In this document: positions 9,122-20,614 of the stretch, in pieces
How the letters are laid out: each line of letters opens with the position of its first letter
Numbering within the stretch: position 1 is the first letter of the stretch
Origin: Dryas octopetala
Taxonomy: Eukaryota; Streptophyta; Magnoliopsida; Rosales; Rosaceae
DNA length: 64,000 nucleotides
Direction: 5' to 3'
Assembly: GCA_963921425.1 (NCBI GenBank)
Contig: OY992834.1
Coordinates: 15,130,164-15,194,163 of the forward strand
Made by a program: the position numbers and the translations under genes
The notes under the pieces: model-generated
Seen by the model: the letters and a program-made list of their open reading frames with translations, nothing else
Told to the model about the DNA's origin: nothing
The model's database searches: none

Positions 9122-12100
9122 TTACACAAAGATACCATCACAATCCCCCCTCACATAACTAACTTGCTCACTACATTCATCAATATTCATCTCAATTTCA
9201 TTTGGAGTGGGAACTACATCTACATTCTCATCATACTTTTCCAACTCATAGAAACCTCTCGGTGGTGCCTTTAATAGGATATACCAGTTAGAGGAATCAT
9301 GTTCTCTTGAATAAAAAACTTGCTTCGCTTGAGATGAAAGGATAAATGGATCTCTCACAAATTGACTTTGACCTTGGTGTAGGTTAACAAGGGTAAATCC
9401 ATCTTCAACCCTAACACCATTACCAACATTTGCCCAATGACACTTAAAGATCGGAACATAACATGAGTGGTAATCTAATAAAATTATATCAGTTAGTATC
9501 CCATAATAGGTAACCATATCAGATACTTGTGCAGCATCTTTTGCGCTTGCCCTACACATGCTAATTGCTTCAATGGAAACACCACTGTTTTGAGTTGACA
9601 ACTCAACATCTATTGTATGAAACCGCTGCCCATTGATCATATATCCAGTGAAGGACAATGCCCCATTTCTTGGCCCATATGCAAGCAATTTTAATAACTC
9701 TGAATGATTACTTGAATCAATAGGAATCTGTCAAAAAAAAAAAAATCAAACTAAGTCAAAGATATAATTCATTTTATATGTTGTAGCTGAGAACATTTGA
9801 TCTTCTAGATAGCGTGTCACCTTTTTCTTTAACCATGATGCAAATTTTTCAGTGTGTCTCTTCCAAAGTAAGCTGGAATTTTTTTGAAGACTTTTGTTAG
9901 ATTGCTTTAACTCCTCTTTATGCATCCTATAGTATAATGCAAAAATAAGTGAGTTAACTTGTATCTCTAGTTAGAAATTCTACAATTTTATGAGTGATTT
10001 ACTTACTCTAAGAATGGTTCCACATCTGATGTATTGAATAGCACACAGCGGTGAGCAATTTCTAACAATTCATCACTTAATGTAATCTGTCTTTTCCCAG
10101 AAATTGGACGACCTTCAAGAATTACCTCATTCCCAAAATCAGAATTTCGTACTTCTTGAACATCAACTTCAATTGAGTGCTGTAGAAACTCACTACAAAA
10201 TGCCATGCATTCATCTGCAAGATAGCATTCTGCAATGCACCCCTCAGGTCGTGCACGGTTCTTTACATATCCCTTGAATATTTTCATATGTCTGGAAGCA
10301 TAAAACCATTATATTAAAACATGTACAACTTCTAAAATGAATGATTAAGTACAAAAAATTGATATGTGTTCCTAACCTCTCAAAGGGATACATCCAACGG
10401 TAGTGGACTGGTCCACACAATCGTACTTCTCTTCCTAAATGAATGGGCAGGTGAATCATGATATCAAAAAATGAAGGAGGAAAAAACCTTTCAAGCAAGC
10501 ATAAGGTTTCAACCACCTCACTCTCAACTGATATCATTTTTTCCCTATCAATAACACGCTGACAGATTTTGTTGAAGAATACACTCATTTTCATGATTGC
10601 ATTTCTTGGCCCTTTTGGCAGCAATCCTTTTACTGCTACAGCCAACAGTTGTTGCATAAGAACATGATAATCATGAGACTTGAGGCCCATAATCTTGCAT
10701 TCCTCTACTGATATACAGTTCCCAATGTTAGAGCTATAACCATCAGGTACCTTCAAGTCAAATAACCTTTTGCAAAATGTCTTTTTCTCAGCCTTTGATA
10801 ATGTATGTGGAGCTGGAGGAAGGTATGTTCTTGTTCCTCGATCTTCTGCATATAGGTCCTTCCTAATTCCCATATCTTCTAAATCCTTACGAGCATTGAG
10901 TCCATCTTTTGATTTCCCATTAATATCCAAAAGTGTGCCTATTATGCTTTCACAAAAGTTTTTCTCTACATGCATTACATCCAAATTATGGCGTAATGGC
11001 AATTCCTGTTTGGATCATAAAAATTATGAGTTTAGAGTTTTTATATACTATTAAATTCTTAATAAAATAAAGTTTAGAGTTAAAGGATATAAAATACTCA
11101 CCTCCCAGTATGGTAAATCAAAAAAGATTGACCTCTTCTTCCACATCTCTTCCCCATTTTGGTCTTCTCTTTTTCGTTTTCTCTTATCAGCTTTTCCCCA
11201 AACATTCACAAAATCTTTAAGAGCAAGAGAAATATTTCTACCTGTCATGATTCTAGGATTTCTTCCATTTTCTTCCTTGCCATTGAACCATGACTTATTT
11301 TTCCTAAATGGGTGTGATGGAGGTAGAAATCTCCTATGACCCATGTATACACCCTTCCTACTATACTTTAGCCACTGGTAATGAGTATTTTTACCACATA
11401 TAGGACATGCTGTACTACCCTTTGTCTTACATCCAGCAAGATTTCCATATGCTGGAAAATCATTTACTGTCCACATCAAAATTGCTCTTAAATTGAAGAT
11501 CGTTTTACTGAATGCATCATAAACATTCACTCCAATATCCCACAAATGTTGCAAATCTTCTATAAGTGGCTGTAAATATACATCGATGTCATTTCCAGGT
11601 TGCTTTGAACCAGGAATCAATAATGTTAACATAATGTTCTCTTTTTTCATGCATAATCCAGGTGGCAAGTTGTATGTAACGAGCATTACTGGCCAACAAC
11701 TATATGGTTTGCCGAAATTGGAAAATGGATTGAAGCCATCTGTAGAAAGACCAAGCCTAAGGTTGCGTGGATCAGCTGAAAATGATGGCCATTTATCATT
11801 AACCAAGTCCCAAGATACAGAATCCACCGGGTGACGCATCTTCCCATCATTGCTTTTATGATTGAAATGCCACCTTAAATCTTCTGCCATTCTTTGAGAC
11901 CTAAACATCCTTCTAAATCTAGGAATGATAGAAAAATATCTCAAAACTTTAGCCGGCACACCCTTTTTAATCTTCTTTGTACGCTTGTCAACCTTCCATC
12001 TTGAAGAATCACATTATGGGCAATTGTCCATGTTCTCATACTGTTTTCTAAAGAGACAACAATCGTTCTTGCAAGCGTGAATCTTTTCATAGCCTAGATC

Positions 12101-12763
12101 GAATGCATTTAGAAATTTTTTTACTGAGTACAAGGACTTGAGAAGCACATTCGACATTGGTAACATGTCATGCATAATCTCTAGAAGGCCAGTGAAACTC
12201 TTATCGGTCCATCCACTTACAGATTTGTGTCTGTATAAAGTTACGATGGCCGACAACTTTGTGTAGTTTGTACAACTAGGGTATAGAGGGGTTTCTGCAT
12301 CTTCTAATTGTTCAATGAAATCATCATCCCTTCTTTCTTCAACAAGCTCTATATAGTCTTCATCATGCAAGTAGGCTGCTCTATATAATTCATATGCCTC
12401 ATTCATGTCCATTTCTTCAACTCCCTCATCTGTAATTGGCTTTTCCCCATGATGAAACCAATTTGTGTATGTGAGATCCATTCCCTTTATCACCAAATGC
12501 TCAAAAATAGTATAAGAAAAATGATGACTTAAGTTCCGGCAATTTTTGCAAGGGCATAGAATCTTTTCTGCGTTCCCTGAATTCTTTTCTGCCATCTTTA
12601 CAAAATTCCATGCTCCTTGCAAGTACTGATCAGTAGCTCTAACATTTAAAAAAAAAAAATGAATGTACTAAGAAGTCTACCAAGAGTGTTTAATTTTTAA
12701 CTATTCAATTAGGTTGTAAGGTTATTGTTACCTGTTCAGATGCACCCAATCTTTATCCATCAT
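9122..12763 (-). pseudogene. TNP2-type CACTA transposase (TNPD-like), one stop
   Basis: Six exons (12763-12732, 12638-11102, 11005-10377, 10291-10007, 9926-9821, 9727-9122) join with perfect phase into 1,065 codons. In order: transposase-associated domain (MMDKDWVHLNR, GAWNFV, CPCKNC; about residues 1-85), TNP2 transposase domain (from about 238: RRMFRSQRMAEDLRWH, DGFNPF; LPLRHNLDVMHVEKN at about 525), DUF4218 (HLPIHLGREVRLCGPVHYRW, about 695-730), and C-terminal DUF4216 (YYGILTDIILLDY, FKCHWAN). These domains mark En/Spm transposases, which cut and paste CACTA elements. One in-frame TAA at 12016-12014 (about codon 219, in DNCP*CDSSRW) breaks an otherwise open frame. The neighbouring TNPA-like gene lies downstream on the same strand, the normal CACTA order. 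The single stop suggests recent inactivation or an assembly error. Confidence 0.88.
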
Positions 12764-14083
12764 CCTAAAGTCATATAAGATCTACAATAACAAGTCCTAA
12801 ACTCTTAGAGAACCGATCCCATATCAATTACTCAATTGCACAAAACTTAAAATAACAAATTCTGCATTTCAAAGTGATAGAGCAAAAAATATATCTATAA
12901 ATGAAAATTAGTAAAGAAAGACTAGTACCAAACAAGAGATTTTCTCAATTGAGTTGTCTATATGTCTAATAAAATATAGTCAAATGCAATGATTTCATTT
13001 AATGTAATGACTCCATTTAAATTAAGCATTTAAAAATACCTCTTTGCACTCAACAGCACCAAAACCTCTGTAAATGCAATGGTTTAATTGATCTTCAGAC
13101 CAATCTACCCTCGAATCTCTGCTTTTGTTACAACAAAATAACATTGTTACTTCATAACTATATATAAATAACATTATAAACTATAAAACAATCCTACATT
13201 GACATGAAAAATAAATAAAAAGAAAGAGAAAAGGGAATGGTTGATGGGTGCAGAGAGTGAAAGACAACATTTTTTAGGACAGAGAGAAAAATAGAAAGTG
13301 AAAGAAAAAGATATAGATCCATATCCTAGCTAGCTTCTGTCCACAATGCCAAAGAGAAAGATAAAGATGTTCTAAGACTTACAAAATAGTATACACCTCT
13401 CTCTCTTGCATATCAATTGAATAAATTAAAAACAATAATAAGCAAGAAATCATCCAATAAGCAAGAAAACTTGTGATTGGTTGTTGGAGTTTAAATATCA
13501 ATTAAATGGTTCAAGTAGCATAAGTTGCAAAGAAGTCATCCTCCCCCCAATTTTTTTCATAAAAACAAATATTGACCTTCCCCCAAATTAGATATATAGC
13601 ACAAAGCTAAATATAGATAATACAATTCAGCCCCAATAAGTATAAATAAAGAAAAACTTAAGACTAACAAATACCAAAATATAACACAGCATTGTGCTAC
13701 GAGTATCCCTTCTCCTTTTATGTTCTCTTAATTCCCATTCTCTTTTCTCAATTGCAAAATTTTAAATTATTTGTTATTCATGCATTTGCTAAAAATAAGT
13801 ATATAGGTGCAACAAACTTTTGATTTCACATTTATTGGGATTCTTCTGTCCCAATATTTTAATTTAATCAATGTGCCCTCCATACCAAGGAGTTGTGTCA
13901 GATAATCCCCTCTTAATTACAAATGACCATGTGACTAGTCAATGAAATCAAGAACAAATAATGTTGTCCTGTGTACTTTTAATTTAGATAGAATATGATC
14001 TACAAAAACCACAAATACACATGGAGCTAGCAAGGGAGATAATTAAAATTAATTTTAACACATTAATGAGGAAAGGAAAATAC
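12764..14083. other. Upstream region of TNP2 gene, one exon-like piece
   Basis: This is AT-rich DNA, presumably the promoter side of the CACTA element. On the minus strand about 13122-13040 reads VDWSEDQLNHCIYRGFGAVECKE before a GT, which loosely recalls an FBD-type domain; I cannot confirm it. No TATA box or terminus is convincing. Confidence 0.3.
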
Positions 14084-14353
14084 CAAAGCTAAAGCAAATG
14101 TGCCATCTAAAGGCGCTGCATGCGAAAGTTGTCCAAATATGCCCAGCGTTGCCTATGTATGAGAAATAATCAGAACCAGTAAGTAGATATAGCACAACCT
14201 ATTCAATCATAATTCAACTACCCAAAGAAGTACTTAATTACCTAGCTAACAAAACTCACCCAATCACAAAGAAGGAATATCCTTCATAAACACGGTTGCA
14301 TAGAAGAAAGAATATGTTGAAAGTCCAAAATACAAAAGAGAAGTACTTTGTAC

Positions 14354-14467
14354 CTGCAAATATTTCAGATTAGGTGATCTCTTGAGCAACTCTACCCACC
14401 AGTAACAGCAATCAAGAACAACCAGCTTCAATTCGCTCAAATTATCAAAAGCAGGTAGACAAGAAAC
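14354..14467 (-). pseudogene. F-box/FBD/LRR-type gene fragment, single exon
   Basis: The minus strand has an acceptor-like AAG at 14470-14468, then a 114-nt open exon, then a GT donor at 14353-14352. It encodes CLPAFDNLSELKLVVLDC followed by LLKRSPNLKYLQ. LPxFxNLxxLxL...LLxxSPNLxxLxL is the hallmark leucine-rich segment of plant F-box/FBD/LRR proteins, which act as substrate adaptors of SCF ubiquitin ligases. No F-box was found, so this is an isolated remnant. A second exon-like block with splice borders lies at 14152-14084 (ATLGIFGQLSHAAPLDGTFA), family unknown. The fragment may have been captured by the CACTA element or be older host DNA. Confidence 0.6.
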
Positions 14468-15181
14468 CTTCATGAAATAAATTAGTGATCAAACATAAGA
14501 TTCCAAATAATATATTGCGAAAATTTTTTTTTTAAAGGACATTCAGTCTCAACAACTACATGTATAGGTTTGGTACAAAGAAAGAACAACAATAACCATA
14601 ATAGGGCAAGAAGAATGTAATATGGGAAATGCAAGGGATGTGTCTTTCCCTCGCATAGTTTAGAATACCACTGGAAAGGTGCACAAATTTTGTATGATTT
14701 GGGTTTGTATGTAAAAGGGAATAAAGATGAGAACTGTCTTACAAAATTACAATTCTTTTTCTTTATTATTTCCTTTGCAAACCAAAACCTAAGTACTATT
14801 AAATTTTTTTCATACCAGCAACCTGTCTAGCATTTATGCCTCACCCCTCCACTCTTCCTCTCTACAAAAGAAGAAAAAGGAAACAAGTAGCTGCCCTTCC
14901 CCTTTCACAATCACCCCTTTCTTTCTTCAAAAATTACCCTTCGCCTTAAATTTCACATGCAAAAGGTTCACAGCCATTATAAGAGCCTATATTCATCCTG
15001 TACTATTTTCTGGAAGTTACATTCTCATCAGAGTTTACCAGTAACTAATTGCAATTCTAAAAAATACGCATAAAACATTTAACATGTGGAATGCAATAAG
15101 GAACAAATAATAAAATAAAAATTACAATTAAATCACCAATGCAGATTTTCTAATGAGTTAAAATATCTAGAACCTAGATTA

Positions 15182-15540
15182 CTTTTTTTTTATTTTTTAT
15201 GAGAAACAGACTTTCATTAATGAAAAAAGAAGTACAGAGTACAATACAGTGGACAAGATCCTAAATAACAAGCTCTAGGATGTTCTAATAATAAAACAAG
15301 TAGAATACAACAGCAATCAACATATAGCAGAGTACAACATCCTAAAAACAAACTCTAGTATGTAGTACAACAACAGAAACAAATCTAACACACAACATCC
15401 TCCCAATTAGACATAATTACAGAGAATTAATAGTCCCTGAAATCTGGATCGACTGATGCCCATAGGTGAAGCCCCAAACCAAACTCTCTCCCCACCTTTG
15501 AACAAACAGAAAAGAAGAAACAAACTACGCTCTTACCATC
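15182..15540 (-). mobile_element. Probable LINE 3' tail
   Basis: Read on the minus strand, this T-rich non-coding stretch ends with TTCATTAATGAAAG then TCTCATAAAAAATAAAAAAA. This is the typical look of the 3' untranslated tail and poly(A) end of a plant LINE (non-LTR) retrotransposon. No reverse transcriptase is nearby, so it would be a 5'-truncated copy. No target duplication was recognised. Confidence 0.4.
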
Positions 15541-16130
15541 GAAGTGTTGAGCACTAGCCCCATATTGGTTAGGCTAGATGTCTAGTAAAGTTATATATAC
15601 CCACTTAGTCTCTCCATGTAGCAGTTTAAACTTTTCGGGTGGATATTCAATACCATCAAATATAGGTCATCTTAACAGGGATCACATATTAGAAATTCTG
15701 GACACATAAAAAAGGGGGCATTTGCCCAGGCTATGACCAACTAAAATAGGGGTCCAACATGAGGGAAAGTGTTTGACACAAGTCCCACAGTGGATGCCAG
15801 CTTAAAGTGCACAAAATATGAACGGCTAAGTCAACAATAAAGATCAAGTTTCAGCATTCTTAAGCCTAAAAATGTTGGCTAACAAACTCTTCTCATGAAA
15901 TGACATTTTTTTTTGCAAGGTCATCAATATTCTTTGTGTGTCCATACACATACATACACTAACACTAATATAAAACCTTTAAATATCAGAAAAACAACAA
16001 CCTAACTGAAGAAAAATAATGCAATATAAATATAAACAGAAAAAGACTAACAATAATAATAAAATAAATAAATAATTCACATTATATATCCAAAATTGAA
16101 TGGAACGCACCTTTACTAAAAGAAAATTCA

Positions 16131-16228
16131 CTGAAGCGATTGAGAGGACAAATATGATGCTTACAGAAAGGAAAAACCACTGAAGCGATTGAGAGGACAA
16201 ATATGATGCTTACAGAAAGGAAAAACGA
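16131..16228. repeat. 49-bp direct tandem duplication
   Basis: CTGAAGCGATTGAGAGGACA and the rest of a 49-bp block occur at 16131 and again at 16180 with no visible difference, so the duplication is recent. It lies in non-coding DNA about 290 bp left of the assembly gap. Confidence 0.85.
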
Positions 16229-16519
16229 AAGAAAGTCAGAGAATTGCCACTCCATAGAAGGATTATAAAATCAAAATATATAATGCAAAAACCTAAATGA
16301 AGAAATGACAGACATAACTATATAAGTGCAAAATACATATATACATTTACCTGAAGAAATGCCTTCAATACCCACAATAATGCCAGCAAAAGCACACCAT
16401 TAACCGAAAACCCACCTATATATGTGCACAAATAAATTTTCAGAACCAAAAACAAATAGATAAATTCATAGACCAAAGAATGAATATAAGTGCACAGATA
16501 GATTTAGAGAAATAAAACA

Positions 16520-16719
16520 NNNNNNNNNNNNNNNNNNNNNNNNNNNNNNNNNNNNNNNNNNNNNNNNNNNNNNNNNNNNNNNNNNNNNNNNNNNNNNNNN
16601 NNNNNNNNNNNNNNNNNNNNNNNNNNNNNNNNNNNNNNNNNNNNNNNNNNNNNNNNNNNNNNNNNNNNNNNNNNNNNNNNNNNNNNNNNNNNNNNNNNNN
16701 NNNNNNNNNNNNNNNNNNN
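16520..16719. other. Assembly gap (200 N)
   Basis: Exactly 200 N bases stand here, a conventional placeholder for a gap of unknown size. It may hide the second terminus of the CACTA element and the 5' exon of the kinase gene at 17.2 kb. Open frames crossing it are meaningless. Confidence 1.
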
Positions 16720-17230
16720 TGTGGAAGATGCATCTGTCATTCTGTCCTTTACACCAACTTATTAAGATATGGTTTTTCTCACAAATTCTATTAGTAGTTA
16801 ATTTGTACTAGTATTGAATTTTCTTTTTTTTTTTTAAACTTTTTTTTTTCCTTTTTCACAGAATAATGTTTATTTATTTAAATTTAGATCCATGCTGAAC
16901 CTAAGATACTGACATGATCATGCTTGTGGTGAACATTAGTTGACTGTAGCATTATTAGTTGGAACTTGTGTTTATGTTTTTGGCACATATTTCTCTTATT
17001 CGACGTGAAAAACAATAGATCACATTGGAAACAAGAGAAAGATAATAACCCCATACTAATAGCTAGCTAGCAAGCAATATATTACCCAATTTTAATTTAT
17101 TAAACTAATTTGATACCTACTAAAGCATGTGATTTGATCCAAGGCATAGTTCAAACAAACAAAATGTTTAAAGCAGGAGCAAGAAACAAATTTATTTACT
17201 CATGATTATTTTGGTGATGTTCCTATACAG

Positions 17231-18342
17231 GACTGAAATTTATAATTGGAGGCCCATTTGTGATGGCGCTTTTGATCTATAAATGGCGAAGAAGACACTT
17301 TTCAATGTATAGCACCATTGAAGACTTTCTTCATGGTGATAATAACTTGAAGCCGATACGGTATAATTATTCAAACATTAAGAAGATGTCAAATAGATTC
17401 AAGGATAAGTTGGGTGAAGGAGGCTATGGCTCTGTATTTAAAGGAAAATTACGCAGTGGCCGTTTTGGAGCAATTAAGATGTTGAGCAAGCCCAAAGCTA
17501 ATGGCCAAGACTTCATGAGTGAGGTAGCTACAATCGGGAGAATTAACCATGTTAATGTGGTGCAACTCATTGGCTATTGTGTCGAGGGATCAAAACGTGC
17601 TCTAGTATATGACTTCATGCCTAATGGGTCTCTTGATAAATACATTTACTCAAAGGAAGGAAGTATCCTCTTAAGTTGCAAGCAACTGTATGAGATTTCT
17701 CTTGGAGTGGCTCAAGGGATTGAATATTTACATGAAGGTTGTGACATGCAAATTCTGCATTTTGATATCAAGCCTCATAACATTCTTCTTGATGAAAATT
17801 TCGTCCCAAAGATTTCTGACTTTGGGCTTGCAAAATTATATCCAACAGATAATAGCATTGTCTCTTTAACGGCAGCAAGAGGAACAATGGGATATATGGC
17901 TCCAGAGTTGTTCTATAAAAATATTGGTGGCGTCTCATACAAAGCTGATGTGTATAGTTTTGGAATGTTGCTGATGGAAATGGCAAGCAAAAGAAAGAAT
18001 TTAAATGCATTGGTAGAGCATTCAAGCCAAATCTACTTCCCCTCATGGGTGTACGACCAATACAATGAGGGAAAGGATTTGCAGATAGGTGATGGTACAG
18101 AGGAGGAAAGAAAAATAGTGAAAAAGATGGTTGTAACTGCCTTATGGTGTATTCAATTGAAGCCAAGTGATCGTCCTTCAATGAACAAAGTCATAGAGAT
18201 GCTCGAAGGAGATGTTGATGGCCTAGAAATTCCTCCGAAGCCTTATTTGTGCCCACAAGAGATTCCTGTCTGTGATGCTCAAGATAATTTGAATCCAGCA
18301 TGTTCTAACGTGGAGCTAACATGTACTCTGTCAGCTAGGTGA
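17231..18342 (+). CDS. LRK10-like receptor kinase, kinase exon (5' part missing)
   Basis: The exon follows an acceptor (CTATACAG, to 17230). It encodes the end of a transmembrane helix ([18 protein letters not shown]), a juxtamembrane segment and a complete Ser/Thr kinase. Counting from Met at 17260, the glycine loop is GEGGYGSV (52-59), the ATP lysine is K73 (AIKML), the catalytic loop HFDIKPHN has D169, DFG is 187-189, and MAPE is intact. Phe replaces the Arg of HRD, so it is a non-RD kinase, as is usual for LRK10L/rust-resistance Lr10-like kinases in immune-type signalling at the plasma membrane. The ectodomain exon (GUB_WAK type in this family) is not seen in 16720-17230 and may lie in the gap. 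The stop is at 18340-18342. The kinase looks intact, but the gene is incomplete here. Confidence 0.85.
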
Positions 18343-18614
18343 TGATCAGGATTTAAACAATTTGAATTTCAATGTAATTTTAAATAACGAACATCGTCTT
18401 CTCAATTATATAAATATATATTTGGTGATAGTTCGAACTTTTGGGGTATAATTAATTGGAATACAGAGTTGGCTCTCAAATAACATAGTCCTCTATGGAT
18501 TGAACTGGTTCAAGCGGGTCCAGCCCATTATTAATTTCTCCTAAGCAGCTAATTGTTTTGATATCTATATCAGATATAGTGGGTGGGTTGGATATATATG
18601 TCCAGAATAGCTTA
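18343..18614. other. 3' flank of kinase gene
   Basis: Non-coding spacer between the kinase stop and its degenerate downstream copy. It presumably holds the 3' untranslated region and polyadenylation signals (AT-rich, TATAAATATAT near 18410). Nothing else was recognised. Confidence 0.4.
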
Positions 18615-18800
18615 CTCTTTTCAATGAACAAAGTCAAAGAAATATTGTTGGAAGGAGATGTTAAAAGCTTACTGAAATGCCTCCCAAGCCTTATTTGTGC
18701 CCGCAAGAGATGCATGTGGCCATGTGGGTTTAGGGAAGACAATTTAAATCCAATATGTTCTAATGTTGAGCTAACATGGTTTTCTCAGCCAGAGCTTGAG
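18615..18800 (+). pseudogene. Degenerate duplicate of the kinase 3' end
   Basis: This matches the last 170 bp or so of the kinase exon just upstream: MNKVKE...LEGDV, then in another frame [12 protein letters not shown], then in a third EDNLNPICSNVELTW. The functional copy reads [24 protein letters not shown] and [14 protein letters not shown]. At least two frameshifts separate the blocks and the kinase core is missing. It is a remnant of a tandem LRK10-like gene, in keeping with the tandem clusters in which this family usually lies. Confidence 0.8.
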
Positions 18801-18851
18801 GAGGATATATTCAACCCATTTGAGTCTCAATGTAAATTACTTGTTATATAA

Positions 18852-20270
18852 TGTTTGAAACGTGACATTTTTCCATAAGATATATTGTGTACGTACGCCA
18901 TGGCTCCTGGTGCATTCACTATCATTTACATAACTTAAGGCCCACCCTGTGATCAAAAGATATATAACTAGCACAACTTAATTAGTAGTCAATGCATTTC
19001 CATATTACACTATCATAATTATTTATTTGCTTTGTTTTACTTGGGAAAGTACATATTCGAATTTGAAACATCTTTAACATTGTAAAAAAAAAATATAGAA
19101 AAATTATGATTAAATACTAAATGTCAATATTTTTCAGCAAAATAGTAAGATATTAATTTTTTTTAGTTTAGCTTTAACTTAGAGCAAGACATTTTGAATT
19201 AAGTCACAAATCTATATGAAATGTGAATTTTTTGACACTAATAGCTCGGAAAAAGTGTGGAGCGCTCGGTAATCTTCCGTTGGTTTTTTTTTTTTTTTTT
19301 CTAGTTTGGTATATAGATGTGGTCGCTAGACGGTTACAGTTTTGATTGTCATGCAGTCACAGTTATGAATGTATGAAATTTATAACAATTCAAAATTTAT
19401 AAAAGTTTAAGACTTTTGATTTAGGCTTGAGGAATGATGTCTTACACTAGAGACTAAACATTAAAACTTAAGCCTCTCAACACTAAAAAAACAACAAATG
19501 AACTAAGTTGTGGTTGTGGCTTAGTAAAAAAGTTGTTACCATTGCACAATCACAGTTGAGTTTGTAAACCAACAAAAAATATTAATTTTTCAAGTGCTTG
19601 AAAAGTGTTGAGTAGAATCATGTATTTTAAAGTTGGTACTTCAACATAAATATAATATTTAAAGTGAAATGACATAAATTTTTTGTAGTTAAAATGAAAA
19701 AAATATTGAAATTTTAGTACATAAAGTTAACGGATCTAAAAAAATACTACTAAATCGTAATTAATGCACAAATAATACATAATGCACGACTTTTTTTTTT
19801 CTTTCTACCGATTTTGCTTTCAAAGAAAAATTTTCTTCTAATTGTATATTTGTGTTGATGTCTAGTTTGGAGCTTTTCATAATAACTTTTTCGAGAAATT
19901 ATATGTGAAACAAATTTTTTGGCTGATGGTTTAACTTTTCCCGGTTTCTCTTTAAACTCCATTTAGATTTTGGAATTTGCACTAGTGGTCTCTCTTTCAG
20001 ACTTTCAGTCGTTTCAGGCTTTCAGCTTTTAATTTTGGTAAATGAGGTTGTGGTTGTTTTTTCGTGCGATCAATTTTAAAATTTCCTTTATTGCTGTAAA
20101 AGAAAAATATCAAAAAACTTTTATCATTTTTTTTTTTTTTGGAAAAAAACAATTGAGCATTTTTTTGGGAAATTTTTATTTGGAAAAATGGACAGGAGTA
20201 CAGGACCATAAGAAAATAGAAGAGGAATATCACTCAAAACTCAAAACTCAAAAACCTACGACCCCCAAAG
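18852..20270. other. Intergenic, no gene seen
   Basis: AT-rich spacer with poly-T runs (about 19286-19302 and 20131-20140). Short open frames here are low-complexity and unsupported. The last part is presumably promoter of the rps14 gene, but I see no clear TATA box. Confidence 0.4.
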
Positions 20271-20302
20271 TCTGAGAGAGTGTGGTTTCGACCCGAAACA
20301 CC

Positions 20303-20614
20303 ATGTCGGTGTCCGAGGAAAACGTCAACATCCGAGACCACCACCGCCGGTTACTGGCGCAGAAATTCGAGCTCCGGCGAAACCTCTACAAGGCCCTCTG
20401 CAAGGACCCCAGCCTCCCTGGAGAGCTCCGCGAGGAGAACCGCTACAAGCTCTCCAAGCTGCCCCGAAATAGCTCCTTCACGCGCCTCCGCAATCGCTGC
20501 ATCTTTTCCGGCCGCGGACGCGCCGTCTACGAGACCTTCCGAATGTCCCGTATCGTCTTCCGTGCGCTGGCGTCCAAGGGCATGCTCAATGGCGTCAAGA
20601 AGGCGTCTTGGTAG
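20303..20614 (+). CDS. rps14: Mitochondrial small-subunit ribosomal protein uS14
   Basis: This 103-residue single-exon frame is the mitochondrial uS14: NIRDHHRRLLAQKFELRRNLYKALCKDP, RYKLSKLPRNSSFTRLRNRCIFSGR and FRMSRIVFRALASKG match the mitochondrial rps14 product along its whole length. The protein binds 16S-like rRNA in the head of the mitochondrial small subunit. The gene is nuclear here: codons are GC-rich and unlike mitochondrial DNA, and the flanks are nuclear. The first ATG is at 20303. In the same frame a TGA at 20273-20275 leaves at most a 7-codon extension, so the exon encodes no long cleavable presequence, unlike many transferred rps14 genes. Targeting would have to be internal, or an unseen 5' exon must exist. 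Confidence 0.88.
   Translation: MSVSEENVNIRDHHRRLLAQKFELRRNLYKALCKDPSLPGELREENRYKLSKLPRNSSFTRLRNRCIFSGRGRAVYETFRMSRIVFRALASKGMLNGVKKASW

Noticed and set aside
16440..16740. Open frames across the N stretch
   Set aside because: They consist of gap characters and say nothing about coding.
12000..18342. Right terminus of the second CACTA element
   Set aside because: I looked for TTGTTGTAGTG and inverted ATAGCG repeats to the kinase gene and did not find them; the gap may hide them, so no right border is reported.
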